64,000 bases of DNA from Polyodon spathula (lineage: Eukaryota; Chordata; Actinopteri; Acipenseriformes; Polyodontidae), in the NCBI RefSeq assembly GCF_017654505.1, contig NC_054552.1:34916097-34980096 (forward strand), written 5' to 3'. The notes beneath the pieces are model-generated. The model did no database searches. It was not told the DNA's origin and saw nothing but the letters and a program-made list of their open reading frames with translations. Positions 1 through 11,900 of the stretch are shown piece by piece (positions within the stretch are counted from its first letter, which is position 1; each line of letters opens with the position of its first letter). The position numbers and the translations under genes are program-made.

Positions 1-821
1 ACCAATCAGAATTTGTCATCAGAGTGTATGAGAGGTTTTGGGTTTTTTTTTGACAAATGTAGGTATGGACATTTAAATGTCTATTGTAGGCTGGGTAGCT
101 TGATCCGGAACGTGTCGGTATCTGTTTTGATCCCTTTTGTCATTTCAAACATTGCATTTATATGAACGCTGCATGTGTGAATTCTGAGAACGTGTATTCC
201 CAATTGTGAATTCACATAACAATGGAATTACAATTTCCTCTTTTATAAAAATAAAAGGCAATAATGTACTGTACTCTATTCAGAACTGAATCCAAGTATT
301 TGGATTAGTAACGCTAAATTCCCATTCAGAAGATTGGAACGGAATTCGTATTGAGGTCAGCTGCTTCATTAGTATTAGATCAGTTGGCTCATTGGGTGTC
401 AAAACCAATCCAGTGTTTCATTCTGCACAGGATGGAAAGATGTTACATGTCTGTACATGAGTGGGGTTACCGCCCCCGCTGCCCTGTGGATACATTCCCA
501 CCTCTGATGGACTTTTCCTTAAAGCTTAAAAGCAAACAGAGGTCTTGATCAAAGGGACTGCCTGTGCACATTTATTCAATTAATGAACTAGTGTGGGAGG
601 GGGAGGGCCACATTTGACACGATTCTTTTATTAATGCAAGAGGGCTGTGTGGTAGAATGCAATGATCCACCACAGCGATATTGGAAGGGGGCTCCCTTAT
701 TAAAGTTTACAAGAGTAAAACTGCACGGCAGGTTTGCAGTTCCTCATACTTCTCCCATGGTTATACCTTGCATTTACCATGTCTCGGTTTGCCATGTTTT
801 TTAAGAAGCTTTTACCCTACT
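1..821. other. non-coding, nothing recognised
   Basis: AT-rich sequence with short frames only. No splice-bounded coding segment or repeat family was recognised. Confidence 0.6.
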
Positions 822-914
822 CTGTGTGTGTGCGCGTGCGTGCATGTGTGCGTGCTTGTGTGTGTGTGTGTGTGTGTGCGCGTGCGTGTGTGTGCGCGTG
901 CGTGTGTGTGTGTG
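822..914. repeat. GT/GC-alternating microsatellite
   Basis: Long alternating purine-pyrimidine tract (TGTGTGCGCGTGCG type), a sequence class able to form Z-DNA. Confidence 0.95.
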
Positions 915-1164
915 CAGAAATAAACCATGATAAATAAACCCTGATCTAATCTTTAAATGGTTGTTTGCATCTTTGTTGTTTTTTATGTCTCATTTAATCC
1001 TTATCACCTGTGTTCTAACCTGTTTTAGGATCTTCAATTTAACAGTAGCATGCTGGTGCCAAAGATAAGGACTTCATTTAGGATGCAAATGACTCAGTTT
1101 AGCATCAGTCCAGAGTCACGCAGTGCTGATCAAAGAAACCCAGGTATGTGTGTGTGGGTAGCCG

Positions 1165-1463
1165 GTAAAGAGAGGCAGTGTGGATATACAGTAAAGGGAG
1201 AGGCAGTGTGGATATACAGTAAAGGGAGAGGCAGTGTGGATATACAGTAAAGAGAGAGGCAGTGTGGATATACAGTATAAGTAAAGGGGAAGTGTGGATA
1301 TACAGTAAAGGGAGAGGCAGTGTGGATATACAGAGGGAGAGCAGTGTGGGGAGAGGCAGTGTGGATATACAGTAAAGGGAGAGGCAGTGTGGATATACAG
1401 TAAAGAGAGAAGGAGTGTGGATATATAGTAAAGGGAGAGGCAGTGTGGATATACAGTAAAGGA
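1165..1463. repeat. 28-bp minisatellite, about 10 units
   Basis: Units contain GGCAGTGTGGATATACAG followed by a purine-rich AAAGGGAGA. Several central units are truncated (1279-1350). The long minus-strand frame through it is a by-product. Confidence 0.95.
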
Positions 1464-2543
1464 TTAGGATTAGGAGACCAGCTGAGGTTTGTGTCTGTTG
1501 ATTAAATGTAATTAAAATGCTAACTACAGTTCCTCTGTGCTTTGTGTAGTGCTGTCTGCTACGGACAGTAAATAACAAAGTAAATCTGGCAAGCTCTTCT
1601 TTCAACTGAAGAGGATTAATGAATCTCTACAGTCAACCCTGCAAGCCAAATTCTGGAGGAACATGCACTCTTTGAGGGGCTTGCGATTATAATTTTACTA
1701 CAAACTTTTAACTTAATCCTAACCTTAAAGTCACGTCAGATTGCAAAATGTGTAGTTCATATAACATCTACACAATAGATGCTAATCAACAACCTGGGTG
1801 TCAACGGTATGGTGTTTTTATTCCTGTTTACATTAGTGCACTGTGGTCCTTACACCCACCCAAAGTGCTGACGAGAAGGCACTCTTGCACTGTGCTGCGC
1901 TCTGTAACTGAGAGCTTGCTTCTAGCTACAGCAGTGCATTGTGCCCTGGCTGGGATAGGGCAGCACTGTGGTACTTGTCTCTGTTTGGTGGCCTGTCTGG
2001 AACTGCCCTTAATGAATCACTGCTGGTACAGGATGCTGCCCTACTCTGGTTACCAGGCAGGCAGAGCACTGCTGTTAGAATTTGAGTGTTGGCTCTTGTC
2101 TGTGCAGGGTCTGGAGATATTGGTAGTCTATTGGCTGTGCTTGCCATGTTGAACATGTGCCTGTGTGAAATAAAGTAGCCAAGTCAGCAGACACCTTTAC
2201 TATAGGCACAGTAAAGACCTTTCTTTTAACCAGGCATGTGGTTGAGCTGGTACTGTAGGTTTCCTCCTGATGCCAGTAGGATGGTGGGTATGGAAAGCAC
2301 TCTTTTATTGTATTGTGTGTGGTTTTAGGTCAGGTATAATTGGCTTTATTCACAGCGTTATTTTTTGTTTTAACTACCAATGTACCTGATCAGCAAGTCA
2401 TAACACTCTTGACAAATTAGGACATTGCTTAGGTGAACAATTGCCTCCCTGACCAAGAAGTTTCTTTCACTTTACTATGCTGATTTCTTACAATATCAAA
2501 CCCAGTAAGAAGAATTCAGAATTTATAAAAACGTTATTATATA
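1464..2543. other. non-coding DNA downstream of mesp
   Basis: A 134-codon plus-strand frame (1748-2152) shows no family resemblance. Nothing else is recognised. Confidence 0.55.
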
Positions 2544-2549
2544 TTTATT
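2544..2549 (-). other. mesp: candidate mesp polyadenylation signal
   Basis: An AATAAA hexamer lies on the minus strand about 210 bp past the mesp stop codon, in AT-rich DNA. This is a normal distance for a 3' UTR. Confidence 0.5.
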
Positions 2550-2759
2550 TCACCAGTATTTACATCAGAGATATTAGATATCAAATATATTATTTAGAGT
2601 ATAAATAAATTAGAAACTGACCGTCGTCATGAACATGAAAGAAGTATAAAAAGCAATTCAAAATAAAACAAGATAAATAAAACAAGATAAATAACAAAGA
2701 GGAAGATTGTATGCAGTAGACGTTGGTCACTTCGGTCAAGTGATTGTATGAGATTGATC

Positions 2760-2813
2760 CTAAATCCAGAACTCCTGTGGGAGGACTTGACTGTTGAAGT
2801 CTTCACTGTACAT
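2760..2813 (-). CDS. mesp: mesp coding exon 2 (17 codons plus stop)
   Basis: A pyrimidine-rich acceptor ending TTTTCAG (2820-2814) precedes a phase-0 frame that reads MYSEDFNSQVLPQEFWI and then TAG. The phase matches the exon 1 donor, and the intron is 177 bp. The exon is too short to stand out as an open frame. Confidence 0.85.
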   Translation of the reverse strand: MYSEDFNSQVLPQEFWI

Positions 2814-3749
2814 CTGAAAACAGTGAAAAGAAAACAGTCTTGTTAGAACAGTCACTCATTCAGTTTCATTTTCACTATTTAAATGAATAACCGTTTCTAT
2901 GTTATTCACTAAAACACAAACACATTCAAAGTAAGAATAGTTCAAAATGCTGCTATGCTGCTAAATGTAAGATAACCATCTTCTGCATACCTGGCATGAC
3001 TGTGTTGCATCTGGAAACTGTGGGGACTGTAGCAGTGACTCTGTGCTGGAGTCCAGGACCTCATCTTGCTGTGAGCACGCTGGCATGGAGCTGTACTGGC
3101 AGAATCCCATTCCCTCGACCTGCTGTGTGCACGCTGGCATGGAGCTGTACTGGCAGTACCCTGTTCCCTCTTCTTGCAATGCACCCTGTGGCACAGCGCT
3201 GGACTGGTAGCACAACAGCTCCTCTGGTAAAGCGGGGCACCTTGAGACGTCAGCCCCTCTTCTCTGGGATGGGGCCTCCTCGCTCTGCTCCAGCTGCTCG
3301 GACAGGTGGGAGATGTAGCGGATGGTCAGGCGAAGGGTCTCGATTTTGGTCAGGGTCTGTCCCGCCGGAGCCACGGAAGGGGGCAGGTAGGTCCTCAGGT
3401 GGTGAAGAGCTTTGGCCAGGTCCCTCATCCTCAGCTTCTCTTTCTCACTGGCGCTCTGTCTCTGCTTGCTGGGATTCTTCGACCTGGTCTTCCTCAGCTT
3501 CTGAACTGAGAGCAGCCTATCCTTGGAAGAGGAGGGAGATCTAGAAGCCTGGACTGCGTTGGAATAGCCGGTGTCAGGCCTGAGAGTGGCTGTGTATCGC
3601 TGGTGGCACGGTGGAGAAAAGGGAAAGTCAGTGGATGAAGACGGGGAGATAGTCCCTGGTGAAGAAATGCTGTAGAACTCAGAATCAGAACTGGGGTAGT
3701 TCCAGTGACACTGAGTGCTGTAGCTGAGCTGTGGTGCAGAGATATCCAT
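2760..3749 (-). CDS. mesp: mesp: mesoderm posterior bHLH transcription factor, two exons
   Basis: The gene encodes a MESP-family bHLH transcription factor. The family acts in the nucleus as E-protein heterodimers and controls cardiac mesoderm and somite segmentation. Joining exon 1 (2991-3749) to exon 2 (2760-2813) gives 270 aa. The bHLH spans about residues 96-150: basic region and helix 1 contain KQRQSASEKEKLRMRDLAKA, then a short proline-containing loop, then helix 2 with LTKIETLRLTIRYISHL. These are MESP hallmarks. A Ser/Pro-rich N-terminus precedes it. Residues 195-230 hold two 18-aa repeats around CQYSSMPAC, and 177-194 look like a degenerate third copy. The chosen start is the first ATG downstream of a TATA-like box. 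A large first exon with a tiny second exon is the known MESP gene structure. I cannot tell whether this is the mespa or mespb paralogue. Family assignment is very secure. Confidence 0.93.
2991..3749 (-). CDS. mesp: mesp coding exon 1
   Basis: This exon holds residues 1-253, including the whole bHLH domain. It ends in CAG followed by the 5' splice site GTATGC at 2990 downward, in phase 0. Reading through the donor adds only nine non-MESP residues before a stop, which supports splicing. Confidence 0.92.
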
Positions 3750-3805
3750 GTTGTCTCTTGTGTGTCAGTCTGGTGAATGCAGTGATCCTGCTCAGAATGC
3801 CCTGG

Positions 3806-3811
3806 TTTTAT
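3806..3811 (-). promoter_or_regulatory. mesp: TATA-like box of mesp
   Basis: The minus strand reads GGATAAAACC 57-62 bp upstream of the mesp ATG. With the usual spacing of about 30 bp, transcription would start near 3775-3780 and give a 5' UTR of roughly 25-30 nt. Confidence 0.55.
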
Positions 3812-3822
3812 CCAGGACCCTG

Positions 3823-3840
3823 AGGTGTGAAGTGACACCT
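3823..3840. promoter_or_regulatory. inverted pair of T-box half-sites upstream of mesp
   Basis: AGGTGTGA and TGACACCT face each other, separated by 2 bp, immediately upstream of the TATA-like box. AGGTGTGA (TCACACCT) is the T-box core bound by Tbx6. Tbx6 is an established direct activator of Mesp2/mesp-b genes. Looser matches lie further upstream at 4609-4616 (GGTGTGAA) and 4686-4694 (TTCACACTT). Function here is inferred. Confidence 0.5.
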
Positions 3841-4067
3841 CCACAGGCCTCAACAGCCCTTCCCAGACCATCAAAGCCCAGAAACAGTGGCCAGGGTTAG
3901 AGCTCAGGGTCCCTGGGAAAGACAAGGCTCTGGAAAGCAAGTGTGAATTTTTACCCCCAAGCAAAATGGTAAACATTTCTTGTCTTGTTTATGGTTGTTT
4001 TTTTTTTTTTCCTGCAAACTTATCTATTTTGCATCTGGGTCCTTCTGGTGCAGTTTTGCAGATACAT

Positions 4068-4076
4068 TTATATATC

Positions 4077-4160
<84 letters not shown>

Positions 4161-4196
4161 TAATATATATAATATATATATTATATATATATATAT
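4068..4196. repeat. TA-dinucleotide microsatellite upstream of mesp
   Basis: Nearly continuous (TA)n with small interruptions near 4157-4180, about 320 bp upstream of the mesp ATG. Confidence 0.97.
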
Positions 4197-7100
4197 CTAA
4201 TCAGAGGGATGGCTTTGCAGCTCTAGTAATCAACAGATCTATTGATATTGTTCTAATTATCAGCTTTAGTTAGGTATTTCAAGATGAATAATAAACTATT
4301 CTTAACAGTTTCATCTTTAAACACAGGGAGAATAGTAGCTGCATTTTCAATACTACAGAGAGATGCTTATCAAACCTAATGGAGCAGGAAATTGAAGGGA
4401 GGCCATTTCCAATGGACTTGCTCACAAACACAAAGCGGAAACGAAGGCTGAATGTAACAAGCAATTATGAGTAAAAAGAACTGAGCGATTTTGTCAGCTG
4501 TAGGTTTAGGGTTAAGTTTAAGAGCTAGATATTCACTTTCAGAGCAAGAAGAAAGCACTGCAAAGTTCTAACATTTAATAACGTGTGCATCATGATGATT
4601 ACGCGAGTGGTGTGAAATGCAATTACTGAAAGGCACTGTGGTGTCAGGGCTGTGCTTCTCCTATTTAGGTCATTAGAGGTGAGAGTTCACACTTCAGCTA
4701 TGAGAACAGGCTTTAAATAACAGTAATGAGCCCCTCAGCGCTCTCCATGACAGCGAATTACTCAGCTGTGCTCTGGCAGCGGCTAGAGGCTGCTACCCGA
4801 GTTTCAGGGGTTAGGGTGTTGCCAGGTAAAGGGTAGTGCAATATTTCCTTTTGTGTGTCAGCCTTGAGCATCACCCCACTTTCATTCATTAAGGACCGTA
4901 TTACTGGAGAGCAGGGGTCTGCCCGTTAGACATTTCCCAGTCTCTCCTCGCGTTCTAAAATGTTTTATTTAACAATCGTGATTAACAGTAATAATGAGAC
5001 ACACAAATAAATAAATGAAGCAGCTGTTGGTGAAATGGTAAAAGCAACAGCACCGTTTTCTTTAAGAAGCAAAGAGCACTGCCCTGTGTGTGCGTGATCG
5101 CTTCACACTTCGTGTTGATCGTGTTTGTACAAGTGCCATAGTTTTAGCGCTACGTGTCAACTTGTGAACCGTTTACTGGAAGAAAAGTATTCCACCAAGG
5201 GGTGGCTTTCATGCAGAGTGTTTGGCTGCCCCCCTCCCTTTCAGGGGTAAGTAATATATCATCTCATTCCTAGAAATGAAAACCTTTGTCTGACATTGGA
5301 AAAAAACAAGAAACAGGCATCCTGGAACATCATGGAAGAAGTCATTCCTAGCACCCTGCTGGCTCAGGTTCATTCTCTCGGATCTTGGTATGGTGCTTAT
5401 TTTGGCACCTGGCAACAACAGTGTCTTGCAAGAGATGAAATTGGCACCTAGTCGGCCACACGGGCTCCCCTTGTTAGCTGAACCTCATAGAGATTTGAGG
5501 AGTCACAGCAGCAACAGAAATAATAGGAAAGAAGAGAGGCGCACCATTGCTTTTACACACACTATGGACATGTGCTCCTTCTATCATTATTACTGGTGTT
5601 ATTGTGGGTGTGGTGATACATGTAATTTCCAGGAAGCAATGGATTTAAAACAGATTTGAAATGGATGTCAAATTCAAAATGCATGATGGAAGCAAAATTG
5701 GAAAATGGGTTTCTATGAATGTTAATGCATGTATACAACAGGATTCATGCAACTTGGTAAATAATGAATACAGATATCTACAGTATTTTGCTAGATGAAC
5801 GCTTGCAACATAATCCATTTTGATTTAGAAAAAGACCACAGAAAGAATGCATTATATGCCTGCTAAGGCAGGATTCTTATTCGGTGTGTGCGATGAAGCG
5901 CAGGACTGTCTTCTCATGAGAGGACATTGATCTCTTAGAACCCTGCAGTGATTTTAGAAAACAAATAAACCAAGTCAGTTAAATATTTTAAATTGTGAAG
6001 TGGCTGTCATGCTTTACCAACCGTAATACAGATATCTAAATAAATGCAAAATAGATTCTAGATTTTTTTATATTAGCCCTGTAACAGCATTTGCATTACT
6101 ATATATATATATATAGTATATATATATATATCTCCCGCATGTATATACGTACTGTATATGGACGACAGGATTCTAACATTCAGATTTTGTGTCTTCTGTG
6201 AACCCTTGTGACTATACACATCCTGGCTATGGGTTAGTAATGGCAGTGGAATAAATCCTTGTGTTTTTTTCACACTGTACTCTGAGAGTAAACAGATCCT
6301 CCTGCTAGGTGCCGTGCCCCACACCTCAGCCCTGCCTTGTTTAGACATGTGCTGCATATAACTGAGTGTGCAAGTGAGGGGCTGGGAACAGCAGGACTGG
6401 CTGCACGCATTGAGCAAGTAAGGGCAGTGGAGCTAGGCTCATTCATTAATCTCGGGGGAGGGTTCGAAGAGCTTCCCTTCCCATAAATACACCAGCAATT
6501 CAATAAACACATGCGTATAATACATTTCAAAGATCCAGACTCATACCACAATGTACATTCATGTTTTTATTTATTTTGACAGTCACAGAACAAAACAAAA
6601 AACAAACAAAATAAAAAATAAATACAGATTGTTATCACCTGTCTCCGTTTTCCAACAACAATCAGACACACTTAAAAATGAACATATAAAAACAAGAAAA
6701 CATTATGGCTTTCCATACATCGTGACATACAGACTCACTAACTAACTTACTCAAAGTGTAACATTTAAGAGCAGTATTCATAAACCTGCCCCTTCGCTCA
6801 CAGTGACTCCTCTGAGTCGCACATGTGCACAGATCAGCCAATCGGATCAGTTGCATGTGTGTAAGGCCTGCCTCCTGCCACTCGTACAGTTCTAGAAGGA
6901 CAGCAGGGGATTTGGAGAAAGCCTTGCTCGTTTTTCTTGGTTTGGAAAAATTGGCGCTGTGCCTGTACCAGTCAATGCTATTGACTGCTCTGCAACGTAC
7001 TTACTGGTACGAAGTAATATGGCTGCAAATTCACTTGACTTGGTATGGAGACTCATAGGACTGACTTCTTAATTATGAGTGAACATACAAATAAGTTACT

Positions 7101-8321
7101 ATGGTCATTTCAGAATAATGCCCTTCAGTGTGCAATCAATTGAACAGCATTTCCATGCCATTATGTTGAAGTGCTATCCTGGTGCAGTAACTTTAGTCAT
7201 GGAATGTCAGAGCTCGGCTTCTTAGAATATAATACTGGCTCCTTAAGAACAGCCACTATAAGTAAGCAGCAGCTTAGGAATCCACCCTTAAATCAGACAG
7301 AAACGATGCAGTATAACGCAGGAATGGCTAATGTTCATCATGATTGTATTTACAGTGAGACATACAGCAAGTACCGTTAGACTATGATTTCTCTTTATTG
7401 TAGACATTTAAAGGACATTTAAACTCTTCTTGTTTTGTGATACTGAAAAGCTCAAAACAGCATGCTGATCACCCTCTTTGTATTCAAAGATACAGTGCCC
7501 CCCTTTTCTCTTTTTTCTTGTTTTAACCATTTTACATGTACCTGCTGGCAAAATCATCTCTAGCATGAAGAATTTTTGTAACCTTAAATGCACGTCCCAT
7601 TTTTATCTGGCTAACCTATCTTGGGGTTAGGATGCACAGTTAACGGTATCACTCTGCCGCGGGCACGGGAAGGAAACACCTGTAGAAAGCATGGCCTAGG
7701 TGTCATATCTTGGGGGTCACTTGGGGAAAAATGTGACCTCCTCAAAAAAAGTGAAGTGAAGCTGTAGCAAAGATAATCCCCTACGTAGCACACTAAAGAC
7801 AAGGGTGAACACTAACAGGCAGCTTCCCTTTGCGGTATGGCTGGATATGAATTATTGCCTTCATTTAAAATCCAGATATATTTTGACAGTGTCTGTGTGG
7901 GGAGCAGTAGTAGTGTGGAGGCAAACCAGCACAGTTTTGAATAATAGAGAAGGGAATGGGCAAAGGCAAGCCGAACAGTATTAAACTAGCAAGGAGGACT
8001 TGCTCAGTACAATCATTCCTCCGAGCTCTTGCTAGTTTTATACCATTCAAATGGTTTTGTTCCTCTGAGAAAGTTCGCCTTTGCCCTTGCACTTGTTTCT
8101 AAGCAAGGCCCTAAGAATGGAACTATTGTATTAAAACACACAGACAGATGGAAGGGCAGAGTTTGCTGTGACAGTGTATTATATTGGGACAGTAATCTGG
8201 CCACTTATTAATGCGCTGTGCCTATGATAGACTCCAGGTGATAAGAACAGCAGTTAGAATTCACTGTGCTAAAGGATAGACTGACACAATGTTCCGTGCA
8301 AAGCTGAAACATCTAGATCTT
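4197..8321. other. intergenic region between sv2b 3' end and mesp 5' end
   Basis: No coding segment. The 4600-4800 part has T-box-like motifs and could be mesp regulatory DNA. The rest contains only short TA tracts and unremarkable sequence. Confidence 0.55.
6100..6132. repeat. short TA microsatellite
   Basis: (AT)n with one GTA interruption. Confidence 0.9.
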
Positions 8322-8327
8322 TTTATT
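8322..8327 (-). other. sv2b: candidate sv2b polyadenylation signal
   Basis: The minus strand reads CAATAAAAAG about 425 bp past the stop. It is the first clear AATAAA downstream of the coding region. Confidence 0.45.
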
Positions 8328-8750
8328 GTGTATTTGCACATTTAATATGCAATCCCGAATCATACTGGAACTGTACTAACAGATAACATATTCTTGTTAA
8401 AAGCCTTGGCTGGCCTCCCGTAAGCAGAGCAGATCAGTTAAAAGGATGCTGCTCATTTAGTGCTGTTTGTAACAGAATTAAACAGTGCAGGTTTTTATGC
8501 TGTCCAGAGCAATACAAATAAACAAGAAGAAGCGCACACAAAACAAGCCTTGCATTTTCATCAGCAATTCAATACACTTGACTGTTGCCCTTTTAATAAA
8601 TGAAGATGAATGCAATAAAAATACAATATAGGGGGCTACCTAATGCTTACAAAAAGCCAGCCCTCCTGTTCTCTTGTCCTGCCTGTATCAGTCTATCCCC
8701 CAGCTCTGCTGGGCTGTGACTCCCCTGTGGCACCCCTGTGCTGGCCAGGC

Positions 8751-8934
8751 TTACATGAGGACCTGCTCCCGGGTCTCGGGCAGGCGCAGAGCCAGCAGCC
8801 CCCCCGCCACCAGCGCCGTGGAGGCCAGCAGGATGGGCATCACCTTGGTTATTCCCACGAAGGAGGCGAAGATGAAGGAGCCAAGGATGGCTGCAAACTT
8901 GCACAGGCCGTTAAGGACTCCAAACGCTGTGGCT
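8751..8934 (-). CDS. sv2b: sv2b coding exon 12 (TM11-TM12, C-terminus)
   Basis: The acceptor is CTGCCTGTAG|AGCCA. It encodes ATAFGVLNGLCKF, IFASFVGITKVMPILLAS and the C-terminus LPETREQVLM followed by TAA at 8753-8751. Confidence 0.95.
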
Positions 8935-11900
8935 CTACAGGCAGAAGAAAACGGGTCTGTGTGCTTATCACAGTCAAACACTTGAGAGTTCCTATATATG
9001 ATGTGCCCCCTCATATACACTGTATAAAGACCATGCTTAGACCTTCCCTTGAGCATTTGCTGTATGTTATTTATTTTATTGGAATATTTGATCGCTGGCA
9101 TTTAATTTACTGTACAAGGAGTTCCTATGGTGAGGCTGTTCTAATGACATCATGTACAACAATGCACAAGAGCTTTATGAGTTGCTCCTTTTACATTATG
9201 AGACAGAGGGTGTCAGGAGCTGCAACTTGAAAGTCAGTTCATGCCTTACCTTTTACTCGTGGGATACAGCTCCACCGTGATGACCTCAATGCCGTTCCAC
9301 GCTGCCACACTAGTGCCACAGAACAGGCACTGCCAGCCGATGATGGCAGACTCGCTGCTCCCGAAGAACAGGAAGAATGTGCACACAGATGAAATCAGCA
9401 TGGATCCTCCTGCAGGGAAATGCAGTAGATACACATTTCCAAGTCTTAGCCACGTGAACAAGTTCCTGGACATGAGTTTGTATGCATGTGTTAAAACCAG
9501 TTTGCCAGGTGCAGCAACAAAAACAATAGGGGAGTTATTATTTTTTAATGCAAAAGTAGATCAAATGTGCTCATTCGAAAATGTGAAATTACTGGACATC
9601 TAGTTACTGCCTAATGTTAAGTCCAAGATCATTGTTAATCTGGGTCAGTGTGTAGTTTCAGGCTTGTAGTTTAAATATATCCAGTCCTCCAGTGGCTTTA
9701 CCCAACTGGCATAGCTGGTGATTGTGATTCCCCTTGTCTCTCACCGATCATCTTTATCCTCCCTATCTTGTCCATGAAGAGAGCGGAGATGATGTTTCCA
9801 GGGAGCACGGCCAGGCTGCCCAGGAAGCTGACCAGGTAGATAAGGATGTCATTCTCCTCGTTGAAGTCCAGGTGGCAGCCCTCCTTCTGTTGGAGGAACG
9901 TGCTGTTCTCAAACTTGCACTTGATAAACTTATGCTTGTACAAATCTGAAAAATACAAGCAATCATTCAAGACTGCTGCAGAGCGACAGTGCTGTTCAGC
10001 ATATCAAGGTGGCTTTCAATCAACCGAGACCAGATTTAGATCATTGATTTTCCCTGAAGATAAGACATATACTGTAGATACGTTTAATGACATTCTTTTA
10101 AATGTTTGTTGTATCAAATTCATCTGGACACTGTAAACCATGTTTCCAAAGCAAGTTTCTCTTGCAATGTTTCTCTTTCCGGACCATACAAAAAGTCATG
10201 CCATTGCTCTGATCAACAAATAGGCATCATAAAAGTCTTAATGAAATGTCATTTCTCTGCCCTGCTTGAGAGAATGTGCACCTGTGTTATAGAATACAGT
10301 GGACACGATGGTGCAGTTCTTGAAGACAGTGTCTGTGGATCTGATGTCTTCAAAGTAGCACTCTTCAAACAAAGAGTCCTCGAAGGTCACAGACTTCAAA
10401 TCGATCTTATAGAACCTGGAGGGACATCAACAAAGCAACAAGAGGATTAGTACCATGTACAGATGTATATATATATGTATAATCAATAACTGATGCTTGA
10501 AATCTCTGCACCTACTTGTCGTTGAAGTATTTTCCTTCCTTGTGGATTTGATTTTCCAGGGTGAAGTTGAAAGTGAAATGTTCAACACGTTCCCGGTAGA
10601 AAACCTTCACTTTGGACTCGTATTCCTCGTTCTGTAGATGTTTAATCATGTCTGGGAACCAGACCGCCAGCCCATAGTAACTGAAATGCGAGAGTCACAC
10701 AGCAGCACATGACTGTGCTGGCTTGGGGGGAGTGAACTGGGCTCTTTGATAACAGTTAACCCTAGAGTATGTGCATGCAAGTGTGAAGATGAACTGCAAC
10801 AATCATTACAGCACCAATGGTGCTGCTGCTTTATTAATACAACTCCAAATGTTCATCTGCTGCATTGGACCCAAACAGTTTAAAAGGGAAAACAGTAAAC
10901 ACTTCCTTACCTGAAGGCCATCGTAAACCAAACCACTGCCATGAACAAGGTATTCATCCTGAACTGGGGTGAAAGCAATGACAGGATGTTCTGACAGACC
11001 TGAATTGAGACACCAAAACACATGCATTATACACCAATAGCCAACGTGAGCACGGTGGCCACCTGTAGCAGGACAATCCCGCTCCTCTGGATTTACACCA
11101 CATTGCAGAACATTCATTCATGACAAGGATGCGCTATAATTCATGAACTGCAGATAATAATAATCTTTATATAGCGCCTTTCATAGTGGACCACCATCAC
11201 AAAGCACTTTACAAGATACAAGACTAGGGTCTGTGAACTATGTATCGGCTACAGAGTCACTTACAACAACATCTCACCTGAAAGGGTGCCTACCTGCTTG
11301 ACCACAGTCATAATCCTGACAAACCATCGCTGGTGCCAAGTCCCTGTGGAACTCTGGATCTCAATAAACTCGTCCTCCTGCTTCAGCGTCTTGATTTGAG
11401 AGACCTAAAAAAAAAACAAAAAACAAGGAGCATTTGAGAGACCCAGATAAACAAATGCAATGGAAATAGCCATCAGGTGTCCCTGATTCCCCATGTCAAG
11501 AGGATTTCTAGTAGGAGCAGACGATGAGGCCAGTAAAGGCGGGCTGGTTATATGGCAGATTTGACATACCGTGAACACCTTCTCAGGCTCTCCCTTTGCC
11601 CTCATGTTGGTGTCGTGAACCTGCTTCAGGATCATCCAGGCCTCGTCGTGTTTGCCATTCTGTATCAAACCAAACACAGCTTTATTAGTTCTTATCATAA
11701 ACAAAAACCATGGCAGTTTAGCTGCAGTTACAAACACACACAAACAGGGTTTGTGAAGGCCCTTTGGGGTACTATTGCACTAGTTAAATCAAGATATTCT
11801 GTTGAGTCTTGAATCAGGGCCCTAACTGTGTCAGTCATATTGGACCTATGTTTTGACCACCCAATAGTGTTTAACACCACGCACAGAAATGGTGTGATGA

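Noticed and set aside
1105..1605. 166-codon minus-strand frame with YCISTLPLPLL repeats
   Set aside because: Generated by the 28-bp minisatellite at 1.2 kb.
1748..2152. 134-codon plus-strand frame
   Set aside because: No recognisable domain and no splice or promoter context. Length is possible by chance in a GC-moderate stretch.
2996..3544. 182-codon plus-strand frame
   Set aside because: Antisense shadow of mesp exon 1.
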